This document shows positions 1-9,872 of a stretch of 64,000 nucleotides of DNA, piece after piece. The notes below the pieces were generated by a model. That model made no database searches and was not told the DNA's origin. It worked only from the letters and a program-made list of their open reading frames with translations. The stretch covers positions 132,248-196,247 of the forward strand of contig NZ_JACHES010000005.1 of assembly GCF_014201585.1 (NCBI RefSeq), given 5' to 3'. The DNA comes from Anoxybacillus tengchongensis (GTDB lineage Bacteria; Bacillota; Bacilli; Bacillales; Anoxybacillaceae). The stretch's first letter is position 1, and the number at the start of each line of letters is the position of its first letter. The position numbers and the translations under genes were made by a program.

Positions 1-2
1 CG

Positions 3-398
3 CCGTTTACAACCGATGGTACATCGTTGTTCGTGCTAGTGAATGCTCCGCCGCTTACGAAAGATGGGCGTATGCAAGTCGATGAACAAGCATATAAGCA
101 GCTCGTGTATGAAAGGCTTCGGGCATATGGGTTGGACATTGTACCAGATGTCGAACAAGTGATCACTCCGCTTCATATTGCGGAACAGTTTGGCGCATAT
201 CGCGGGGCGTTATATGGGATGGCGTCCAATCGACGTCGGGATACGTTTTTACGTCCGTCGAACGCATGTCGGCAGGTGAAAGGGTTATATTTTGTTGGCG
301 GGACGACCCACCCAGGAGGCGGGTCGCCGATGGTTGTCATTAGCGGACAAAATGTCGCGAACCATTTGCTCGGTGCTAAGCTGTCGCTCCCTTTTTGA
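3..398 (+). CDS. Phytoene desaturase-family (CrtI/CrtN) oxidoreductase, C-terminal part
   Basis: The frame is open at the left edge (first full codon at 3), so this is only the last ~131 residues of a longer protein. The visible part has the C-terminal end of CrtI/CrtN-type flavin-dependent carotenoid desaturases: GTSLFVLVNAPP, then FGAYRGALYGMAS, then the FAD-contacting GLYFVGGTTHPGGGSP close to the end. In the family this enzyme dehydrogenates or oxidises apo-carotenoids or phytoene using FAD at the membrane. A TTG at 27 could be mistaken for a start, but homology clearly continues upstream. The 3' end overlaps the convergent MATE gene by 23 bp. Exact substrate (CrtI, CrtN or CrtNb type) cannot be told from the tail. 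Confidence 0.85.
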   Translation, partial: PFTTDGTSLFVLVNAPPLTKDGRMQVDEQAYKQLVYERLRAYGLDIVPDVEQVITPLHIAEQFGAYRGALYGMASNRRRDTFLRPSNACRQVKGLYFVGGTTHPGGGSPMVVISGQNVANHLLGAKLSLPF

Positions 399-1719
399 CG
401 AACGATTTTGTGCGCCATACGTTTGATTTCCAACGCCAATAGACGAGCAAGCCACGTAACCATTCGTCCGCAGTAAACGCGAGCCAGATACCGACTAAGC
501 CGAGATCGAGCGAAATGCCAAGCACATAAGCAAGCGGAACGCTCACCCCCCACATTGAAGCGATGCCGATATAGACGGGAAATTTCACATCGCCGGCCGC
601 GCGTAAAGAGTTAATGATGACGAGATTAAACGAACGCCCTGGTTCAAGAAGCATCGTAAGTAAAATGAGCGTTCCGCCTGTTTCAATCATCTGTTTGTTA
701 CTTGTGAAAATGGAAAACAGTTGATCAGAAAAAACGGAAAACAACGCTGCTATCGTAAACGAAATGATGACTGCAAGACGCAAACTTCGTAAGCAACGGG
801 TATACGCTTCATGAAAGCGTTCTGCCCCAACGAGATGACCGATCATGATTTGCGTCCCTTGCCCAATGGCGACGCTAAATAAAAAAATAAACATCATGAT
901 GTTTTGTGTGTATACTCTCGTCGTTAACGCCTCAGTGCCGAGCATTGTAATGAAATAGGTGATGGCAAGTTGTGACGTATTGTAAGCGACATGCTCGCCA
1001 GCCGATGGGATGCCAATTTTTAATAATTGTTTGATGTAACTAAATGCAAACGCCTCTTTCGATAAAAGCGGGAGAGGGTGCGGGAGACGTTTCATGATGA
1101 GCAAAAATCCAATGACAAGCCCGATGATACGGCTAATCGTTGTTGACCAAGCGACCCCTTCAACACCTAAAACCGGTAAGCCAAACGGTCCGAACAACAC
1201 GAAATAGTTGCCGATGATGTTTAATATGTTCACCCCAATTGTAATATTCATCATATCGCGTGTAAAACCGTAGCTACGTAAAATGGCGCCAAGCGTCATA
1301 ATAAGCGCTTGCACAAACGAAAAGCCACCAACAATCCATAAATAAGCACGCGCATCAGCCATCAACTCGTGTGGAACGTTCATTAGTTGAAGTAAACGAT
1401 CGCTTCCTGCCCAAAGCGCAATGCTTAATATGACGCCAAATAACAAATTCGCCCAAATGGAAGCCGCTCCAATATAGGAAGCTGTTTTTTCATCATTTGC
1501 TCCAGCATATTGCGCAATTAAAATCGATGTGCCGGTCGCGATAAAACCAAACATGACAACGACCATAAACAATAGTTGATTCGCAACACCGACAGCCGCC
1601 ACCGCTTCATCAGCATATTGACTGAGCATAAACGTATCGGCATTGCCCGTCAACATATGAAGCGTCAATTCAATAAAAATGGGCCATGTGAGCGCAAATA
1701 AAGAAAGCTTTTTTGCCAA
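376..1719 (-). CDS. MATE-family multidrug/Na+ efflux transporter
   Basis: About 447 residues and a dozen hydrophobic segments, the usual MATE size and shape. The N-terminus (MAKKLSLFALTWPIFIE, then HMLTGNADTFMLSQ) is typical of this family, which exports drugs or metabolites in exchange for Na+ or H+. I chose the TTG at 1719 because it is preceded by AAAGGGG at good spacing and gives the family's usual N-terminus. The open frame runs on to 1923, but that extension is non-hydrophobic, unlike the family, and would overlap the divergent AraC gene. It converges on the carotenoid gene with a 23-bp overlap. The substrate is unknown. Confidence 0.88.
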   Translation of the reverse strand: MAKKLSLFALTWPIFIELTLHMLTGNADTFMLSQYADEAVAAVGVANQLLFMVVVMFGFIATGTSILIAQYAGANDEKTASYIGAASIWANLLFGVILSIALWAGSDRLLQLMNVPHELMADARAYLWIVGGFSFVQALIMTLGAILRSYGFTRDMMNITIGVNILNIIGNYFVLFGPFGLPVLGVEGVAWSTTISRIIGLVIGFLLIMKRLPHPLPLLSKEAFAFSYIKQLLKIGIPSAGEHVAYNTSQLAITYFITMLGTEALTTRVYTQNIMMFIFLFSVAIGQGTQIMIGHLVGAERFHEAYTRCLRSLRLAVIISFTIAALFSVFSDQLFSIFTSNKQMIETGGTLILLTMLLEPGRSFNLVIINSLRAAGDVKFPVYIGIASMWGVSVPLAYVLGISLDLGLVGIWLAFTADEWLRGLLVYWRWKSNVWRTKSFVKKGATA

Positions 1720-1842
1720 ACAAGACAACCCCTTTACGATTTCCGACTTACAAACTGTTTTTAGTTTAATGGATTGTATATAATAGTGAAAAGAGAAAAA
1801 GGCGATGACTTTTGTACATTTCCGACTTAAAGGGGAGATTGT

Positions 1843-4441
<2,599 letters not shown>

Positions 4442-4462
4442 TCAAACACTCCTTTCAACTGT

Positions 4463-4482
4463 AAGCGCAATCGATTGCGCTT
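4463..4482. promoter_or_regulatory. Perfect 20-bp palindromic operator, probably for the LacI-type maltose regulator
   Basis: The sequence AAGCGCAATCGATTGCGCTT is a perfect palindrome with a central CpG, the typical form of LacI/GalR-family operators. It lies in the neopullulanase leader, 25 bp before its ATG, where a bound repressor would block transcription. A related, less symmetric site lies at 4648-4665 in front of malE. Assignment to the regulator at 12217 is inferred from family and position. Confidence 0.7.
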
Positions 4483-4606
4483 TTTATCACATATTTGTAC
4501 ACTCTTTCTGTTTTGAATGAAGGAAGCGGATACATTGCTTATGTCAAGCGTAAAATGAACGGAACTAAAAAGTCAACATTCATTCAAAAAAAGATGAAAA
4601 AAATAG

Positions 4607-4634
4607 TTGTCAAAACGGAAAATGATTGTATAAT
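4607..4634 (+). promoter_or_regulatory. Sigma-A promoter of the maltodextrin transport operon
   Basis: TTGTCA (4607-4612) and a perfect TATAAT (4629-4634) are separated by 16 bp. Predicted transcription start is near 4641. The start codon of malE is at 4713, leaving a leader of about 70 nt that holds both the operator-like and cre-like sites. Confidence 0.72.
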
Positions 4635-4647
4635 GAAGATAAAGGTT

Positions 4648-4665
4648 GTGCAATCGTTTTCGCAA
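4648..4665. promoter_or_regulatory. Second operator-like site for the LacI-type regulator
   Basis: GTGCAATCGTTTTCGCAA is centred on CpG. Reading outward from the centre, the left half matches the perfect palindrome at 4463-4482 at 7 of 8 positions and the right half at 6 of 8. It starts about 7 nt after the predicted transcription start, a position suited to repression of malE. Confidence 0.5.
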
Positions 4666-4668
4666 AAA

Positions 4669-4682
4669 TGAAAGCGTTTGTA
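4669..4682 (+). promoter_or_regulatory. cre-like site (CcpA catabolite repression)
   Basis: TGAAAGCGTTTGTA matches the Bacillus cre consensus TGWAARCGYTWNCW at all but the 13th position. It lies about 30 nt into the predicted malE transcript, where roadblock repression by CcpA-HPr(Ser-P) is usual for sugar-uptake operons. Confidence 0.5.
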
Positions 4683-4712
4683 CGTATTGCTTAAAACACA
4701 GGAGGGGTCGAA

Positions 4713-6005
4713 ATGAAAAAGACGGTATCCATTTTTTCATCGCTTGCATTACTTGCAGGTGTGATGGCAGGTTGTGGTCCACAAGATGAGGCAAAGCCGA
4801 AAGAAAATGAAAATGAGGGAAAAACAGAAGTATCAGAAGACGGCATGCCGCCAAAACCAGAAAAACTTGTCGTTTGGGAAGACGTGAAGCGCGGTGTGGC
4901 GTTAGAGCCAGCGATTAAAGCGTTCGAAGAAAAGTATGGTATTAAAGTCGAGTACAAAGAAGTGGAAATGGCGACAAAACAGCGCGATCAACTGCGTTTA
5001 GACGGCCCGGCTGGCACAGGTCCTGACGTCATTACTGTTCCACATGACCAAATCGGTCAGCTCGTTACAGAAGGACTTATTCGCGAAATTCAAGTCGATC
5101 AATCGGTATTAGATACGTTTACAGAATCTTCGATCGCAGCGCAAATGTATGATGGAAAGTTATACGGACTTCCAAAAGCGGTAGAAACTCCTGTATTCAT
5201 TTATAATAAAAAATTAATGGACAAAGCGCCGGAAACGATGGATGAGTTGTATCAATTCTCTAAAGAATTTACAAAAGGCGAACAATACGGTTTCTTAGCG
5301 CTTTGGGATAACTTCTATTTTGCACACGGTGTGATCGCTGGTATGGGCGGTTACGTATTTAAAAACAATAACGGTGCGTTAGATCGCAACGACATCGGTT
5401 TAAATAATGAAGGAGCAGTCAAAGGAACAGAATATATTCAAAAATGGTATAAAGAATTGTTCCCGAAAGGTATTATCGGTGAAAACGGCGGTTCAGCTAT
5501 GGACGGCTTATTCAACGAAGGAAAAGCAGCATCTGTCATGAACGGTCCGTGGGCATTCCAAGGTATGCGTGATGCAGGCATCGATATCGGTGTCGCACCA
5601 ATGCCGAAATTGCCAAACGGTGAGCCTGTGAAAACATTTATGGGTGTAAAAGGATGGCACGTATCTGCGTTCTCTAAACATCCTGAATGGGCAACAAAAC
5701 TAATCGAGTTTATTACAAACGAAGAAAATGCGAAAAAACGTTTCGAGTTAACGCGTGAAATTCCGCCTGTGAAGTCGCTCATTAACGATCCGTTAATCGC
5801 AGAAGATGAAGGGGCAAAAGCGGTTGCGATCCAATCTCAATACGCGATTCCAATGCCAAACATTCCTGAAATGGCAGAAGTATGGGGACCAATGGCGACA
5901 GCACTTCAACTTGTGGCAAACCAAAAAGCGGAGCCAAAACAAGCGCTTGATGAAGCTGTAAAAACAATTAAAACGAACATTGAAACAAACCATCCAAGCA
6001 AGTAA
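4713..6005 (+). CDS. malE: Maltodextrin ABC transporter, substrate-binding lipoprotein
   Basis: 430 residues. A lipoprotein signal peptide ends in LLAGVMAGC, with C21 as the lipidated residue. A charged linker follows (about 22-50), then a family-1 solute-binding fold: KLVVWEDVKRG, AGTGPDVITVPHDQIGQL, LYGLPKAVETPVFIYNK, AASVMNGPWAF and a C-terminal VWGPMATALQ region. It captures maltose/maltodextrins outside the membrane and delivers them to the MalFG channel. ATG follows AGGAGGGG. First gene of the importer operon; a strong stem-loop separates it from malF, commonly giving binding protein in excess. No ATPase gene (MsmX/MalK type) is in the cluster; in Bacillus this subunit is shared and encoded elsewhere. 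B. subtilis name would be mdxE. Confidence 0.92.
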   Translation: MKKTVSIFSSLALLAGVMAGCGPQDEAKPKENENEGKTEVSEDGMPPKPEKLVVWEDVKRGVALEPAIKAFEEKYGIKVEYKEVEMATKQRDQLRLDGPAGTGPDVITVPHDQIGQLVTEGLIREIQVDQSVLDTFTESSIAAQMYDGKLYGLPKAVETPVFIYNKKLMDKAPETMDELYQFSKEFTKGEQYGFLALWDNFYFAHGVIAGMGGYVFKNNNGALDRNDIGLNNEGAVKGTEYIQKWYKELFPKGIIGENGGSAMDGLFNEGKAASVMNGPWAFQGMRDAGIDIGVAPMPKLPNGEPVKTFMGVKGWHVSAFSKHPEWATKLIEFITNEENAKKRFELTREIPPVKSLINDPLIAEDEGAKAVAIQSQYAIPMPNIPEMAEVWGPMATALQLVANQKAEPKQALDEAVKTIKTNIETNHPSK

Positions 6006-6010
6006 GAAAT

Positions 6011-6041
6011 AAGCGGTACCTCTCTTGTAGAGGTACTGCTT
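6011..6041 (+). terminator. Stem-loop between malE and malF (attenuating or mRNA-stabilising hairpin)
   Basis: AAGCGGTACCTCT (6011-6023) pairs with AGAGGTACTGCTT (6029-6041), 13 bp with one G-T pair and a CTTGT loop. Only a broken T-rich run follows, so partial termination or 3'-end protection of the malE message is more likely than a full stop. Confidence 0.65.
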
Positions 6042-6116
6042 CAACTTTCTTTTATTTGTTTAGTTATTCACATTCAAGTGCGCTCCTCGCCATTGTTTAG
6101 AAAGGAGACAAAATCA

Positions 6117-7400
6117 ATGGAAACACCAATGTATCAATCGAACCATCGGAAAATTGCCCTCGGTTTATCACTTATTCCGGGATTTGGACAACTGTATAAT
6201 CGTCAATACGTGAAAGGTATCTCATTTTTTATTTTAGCTGCTTCGTTTTTTATCGTTTTTAAAGATTTATTAAATATGGGATGGTGGGGAATCTTTACGC
6301 TCGGTGAAGTTGTCGGACGTGACCATTCCATTTTCTTGCTTGTTGAAGGGATTTTAGCGGTTATTATTTCGGTATTTGGACTTGGGTTTTATGCGTTTAA
6401 TTTGCGCGACGCCTATAAAAATGGGCAAAAGCGCGATTTAGGGTTGAAAATTAGCTCGTTGCGTGAGCAATATCGCGCGCTCGTGGACAACGGCTTTCCA
6501 TATTTAATGATTTCACCAGGTTTCATTTTACTTGTGTTTGTCGTCATTTTTCCGATTATTTTCGTCGTGTTATTGGCGTTTACAAACTATGATTTGTATC
6601 ATTCTCCGCCAGCAAAACTTGTTGATTGGGTTGGATTTCAAAATTTTATTGACTTAGTGAAGCTCGATCTTTGGCGGAAAACGTTTATTAATGTACTTGC
6701 TTGGACGATCGTTTGGACGTTTGGGGCAACAACGTTACAAATTGCGCTCGGTATTTTCCTAGCCATTATCGTGAACCAAAAAGATTTAAAAGGAAAAGCG
6801 ATCATTCGGACGATTTTCATTTTACCGTGGGCCGTTCCAGCGTTTGTAACGATTCTCGTTTTCTCAGGTATGTTTAACGAATCGTTCGGTGTGATTAATA
6901 AAACGATTTTAGCATCGCTCGGCATCGGGCCGATTGAATGGATGACAGATCCGTTTTGGACGAAAGTAGCACTTATCCTCATTCAAACGTGGCTCGGCTT
7001 CCCGTTCGTCTTTGCCATGACAACAGGGGTATTGCAAGCGATTCCGAACGAATTGTATGAAGCGGCGACAGTCGATGGCGCTTCAAGTTGGCAAAAGTTT
7101 ACGAAAATTACACTTCCGCTCGTGTTGTATGCGACAGCGCCAATTTTAATTACGCAATATACGTTTAACTTCAACAACTTTAACATCATTTACTTGTTTA
7201 ATGGTGGCGGCCCTGCGGTATCTGGGCAAAATGCAGGTGCGACAGACATTTTAATTTCGTGGATTTATCGTTTAACGATGACGTCTGCGCAATATTCGAA
7301 AGCAGCAGCGATTACGTTATTGCTTTCTCTCGTTGTCGTATCTGTGGCATTATGGCAGTTTAGAAGAACAAAATCATTTAAAGAAGAGGATATGATGTAA
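6117..7400 (+). CDS. malF: Maltodextrin ABC transporter permease MalF/MdxF
   Basis: 427 residues from the ATG at 6117, which follows AAAGGAG; the frame extends 13 codons further up but without a ribosome-binding site. An N-terminal region of about 130 residues holds a short TM2-like element (LSLIPGFGQLYNRQYVKG) and two or three extra membrane segments. The standard permease part follows, with six segments and the EAA loop (EAATVDGASSWQKFTKITLP) that contacts the ATPase. With MalG it forms the membrane channel for maltodextrins. The gene ends 1 bp before malG. The extended N-terminus is also known in B. subtilis MdxF. Confidence 0.92.
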   Translation: METPMYQSNHRKIALGLSLIPGFGQLYNRQYVKGISFFILAASFFIVFKDLLNMGWWGIFTLGEVVGRDHSIFLLVEGILAVIISVFGLGFYAFNLRDAYKNGQKRDLGLKISSLREQYRALVDNGFPYLMISPGFILLVFVVIFPIIFVVLLAFTNYDLYHSPPAKLVDWVGFQNFIDLVKLDLWRKTFINVLAWTIVWTFGATTLQIALGIFLAIIVNQKDLKGKAIIRTIFILPWAVPAFVTILVFSGMFNESFGVINKTILASLGIGPIEWMTDPFWTKVALILIQTWLGFPFVFAMTTGVLQAIPNELYEAATVDGASSWQKFTKITLPLVLYATAPILITQYTFNFNNFNIIYLFNGGGPAVSGQNAGATDILISWIYRLTMTSAQYSKAAAITLLLSLVVVSVALWQFRRTKSFKEEDMM

Positions 7401-7401
7401 T

Positions 7402-8244
7402 ATGGATATGAAAAGACAAAAACTCATTCGGTTGACGTTGTCGTATGCAGTCATTATAGCGATGACGATCATTATCGTCTATCCGCTTCTTTGGGTCGTT
7501 GGCTCGTCATTTAACCCGGGGCAAAGCTTATCAGGGTCGAAAATGATTCCAGATAACGCCACGCTTGCCCATTATAAGAAGTTGTTTGATACATCGCAAA
7601 GCGATTATCTCACTTGGTATTGGAACTCGTTAAAAATTTCGACGTTAACGATGATTTTTTCCGTCATTTTAGTTAGTTTAACAGCATATTCGTTTTCGCG
7701 TTATCGGTTTATTGGACGCCAAAATGGGTTGATGACGTTTTTAATTTTGCAAATGATCCCAAACTTTGCAGCACTCATTGCGATTTTCATTTTGGCACTT
7801 TTAACGGGATTAGTCGATACGCATTTAGGGTTAATTCTTGTATACGTCGGCGGTGCCATTCCGATGAATACGTGGCTGATGAAAGGATATTTAGATACGA
7901 TTCCGAAAGAGCTCGATGAATCAGCGAAAATTGACGGAGCAGGGCATTTGCGTATTTTCTTTCAAATTGTTTTACCGCTTGCGAAACCGATTATCGCGGT
8001 TGTGGCGCTCTTTACGTTTATCGCGCCGTTTGGAGATTTCATTTTAGCGAGCGTGCTACTTCGCAGTAAAGAAAAATATACGCTTGCGGTCGGATTGTAC
8101 GATTTAGTCGCAAAACAATTTGGTAGTGAATTTACAACGTTTGCGGCAGGATCCGTTTTAATTGCGGTGCCGATCGCTATTCTCTTCCTTTCATTCCAAA
8201 AGTATTTCGTCTCTGGCTTAACGGCAGGTGGAACAAAAGGGTGA
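7402..8244 (+). CDS. malG: Maltodextrin ABC transporter permease MalG/MdxG
   Basis: 280 residues with six predicted membrane segments. The EAA loop near residues 168-190 (ELDESAKIDGAGHLRIFFQI) is the ATPase-docking motif of sugar permeases, and the end (FLSFQKYFVSGLTAGGTKG) is characteristic of MalG. It pairs with MalF immediately upstream (1-bp gap), which suggests coupled translation. A stem-loop follows before the amylase gene. Confidence 0.93.
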   Translation: MDMKRQKLIRLTLSYAVIIAMTIIIVYPLLWVVGSSFNPGQSLSGSKMIPDNATLAHYKKLFDTSQSDYLTWYWNSLKISTLTMIFSVILVSLTAYSFSRYRFIGRQNGLMTFLILQMIPNFAALIAIFILALLTGLVDTHLGLILVYVGGAIPMNTWLMKGYLDTIPKELDESAKIDGAGHLRIFFQIVLPLAKPIIAVVALFTFIAPFGDFILASVLLRSKEKYTLAVGLYDLVAKQFGSEFTTFAAGSVLIAVPIAILFLSFQKYFVSGLTAGGTKG

Positions 8245-8250
8245 GAAACG

Positions 8251-8285
8251 GAAGGAAAGAATCGCTTAGGTTCTTTCCTTTCTTA
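8251..8285 (+). terminator. Putative terminator or attenuator after malG
   Basis: AAGGAAAGAA (8252-8261) pairs perfectly with TTCTTTCCTT (8271-8280) across a 9-nt loop, with a pyrimidine-rich run after it. The stem is AT-rich and the T-run is interrupted, so partial read-through into amyA is likely. Confidence 0.5.
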
Positions 8286-8341
8286 CTATTTCGAGATATA
8301 TTATCATAAGAAGCTTTGGAATGAATGGAGAGTGAAATGAA

Positions 8342-9856
8342 ATGAAACGTGTATTTCGCGCGCTACTTATTTTTGTTTTGTTGTTGTCCGTAACGACGCC
8401 AGCGAGTGCGAAAACGGAGCGAACGTGGCAAGATGAACGCGTGTATTTTATTATGGTCGACCGTTTTAATAACGGCAATCCGAAAAATGACTATGAAGTG
8501 AACGTACATGACCCGAAAGCGTATCATGGCGGTGATTTGCAAGGAATTATTGACAAGCTTGACTACATAAAAGAGATGGGTTTTACAGCGATTTGGCTGA
8601 CCCCGATTTTTGCGAATGAAAAAGGCGGGTATCACGGTTATTGGATTGAAGACTTTTACAAAGTGGAAGAACATTTCGGCACGCTCGATGATTTTAAACG
8701 GCTTGTAAAAGAAGCGCATAAGCGCGATATGAAAGTCATTTTAGATTTTGTCGTCAATCATACAGGATACAATCATCCGTGGCTAAACGATCCAGCGAAA
8801 AAAGATTGGTTTCATGAGAAAAAAGACATTTTCAATTGGGCGAATCAACAAGAAGTCGAAAACGGCTGGCTATTTGGTCTCCCCGATTTAGCACAAGAAA
8901 ATCCGGAAGTGAAAGCGTATTTATTGGATGTCGCGAAATGGTGGATTCAAGAAACGGACATCGACGGCTATCGTTTAGATACGGTCAAACATGTGCCAAA
9001 GTGGTTTTGGGACGAATTTTCTAAAGAAGTGAAATCGGTGAAACAAGACTTTTTCCTTCTCGGTGAAGTGTGGCATGACGATCCACGCTACGTTGCGGAA
9101 TATGGGAAGCATGGGATTGATGCATTAATTGATTTTCCGTTTTATAAGGAAGCGTCTGCTATTTTTTCAAACGTCGATCAATCGCTTGAACCGCTTTACA
9201 ACGTATGGAAGCGAAACGAGGCGTTTTATGAACGTCCGTATTTGCTTGGCACGTTTTTAGATAATCATGATACTGTTCGTTTTACACGATTAGCATTGCA
9301 AAATCGCATTAATCCGGTGACGCGTTTAAAGCTTGGATTGACGTATTTGTTTTCAGCACCAGGCATTCCGATTATGTACTATGGAACAGAAATAGCCCTT
9401 GATGGCGGGGAAGATCCAGACAACCGTCGTTTAATGAACTTCCGTACCGATAAAGAGCTCATTGACTATGTGACAAAGCTCGGTGAATTGCGCGAGAAGC
9501 TTCCGTCGCTTCGCCGAGGTGATTTTGAGTTGCTTTATGAAAAAGACGGCATGGCGCTCTTTAAACGAACGTACGAAAACGAAACAACGGTCATTGCGAT
9601 TAATAACACGTCAAAAACGCAAAAAGTGACGCTCGATGACGAACTGGAACAAGGAAAGGAATTGCGCGGGTTGCTTGCAGGCGATTTAGTGCGCAGCAAA
9701 GACGGCAAGTACGACATCATTTTAGATCGCGAAACGGCGGAAATTTACGTGCTTGCGCCAAAAACGGGATTAAACATTCCGTTTATCGCGGCACTTGTTG
9801 CGGTATATACGGCATTTGGACTGTTTTTATACTTCGCGAAAAAACGAAAAGCATGA
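8342..9856 (+). CDS. amyA: Membrane-anchored alpha-amylase (GH13)
   Basis: 504 residues. Signal peptide (1-~23, ending TPASA), then a GH13 barrel: DFVVNH (135-140), GYRLDTVKH with nucleophile D213, GEVWHD with acid/base E242, and NHD with D310. After a beta domain the protein ends with a hydrophobic helix (about 480-498) and KKRKA, so it should stay fixed in the membrane with the catalytic domain outside. It cuts starch and long dextrins at the cell surface for the importer upstream. Size and layout fit the amylases known from Anoxybacillus (ASKA/ADTA type) and their Geobacillus relatives. ATG chosen after GGAGAG. Confidence 0.93.
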   Translation: MKRVFRALLIFVLLLSVTTPASAKTERTWQDERVYFIMVDRFNNGNPKNDYEVNVHDPKAYHGGDLQGIIDKLDYIKEMGFTAIWLTPIFANEKGGYHGYWIEDFYKVEEHFGTLDDFKRLVKEAHKRDMKVILDFVVNHTGYNHPWLNDPAKKDWFHEKKDIFNWANQQEVENGWLFGLPDLAQENPEVKAYLLDVAKWWIQETDIDGYRLDTVKHVPKWFWDEFSKEVKSVKQDFFLLGEVWHDDPRYVAEYGKHGIDALIDFPFYKEASAIFSNVDQSLEPLYNVWKRNEAFYERPYLLGTFLDNHDTVRFTRLALQNRINPVTRLKLGLTYLFSAPGIPIMYYGTEIALDGGEDPDNRRLMNFRTDKELIDYVTKLGELREKLPSLRRGDFELLYEKDGMALFKRTYENETTVIAINNTSKTQKVTLDDELEQGKELRGLLAGDLVRSKDGKYDIILDRETAEIYVLAPKTGLNIPFIAALVAVYTAFGLFLYFAKKRKA

Positions 9857-9872
9857 TGATGGGGGAGAGAAC

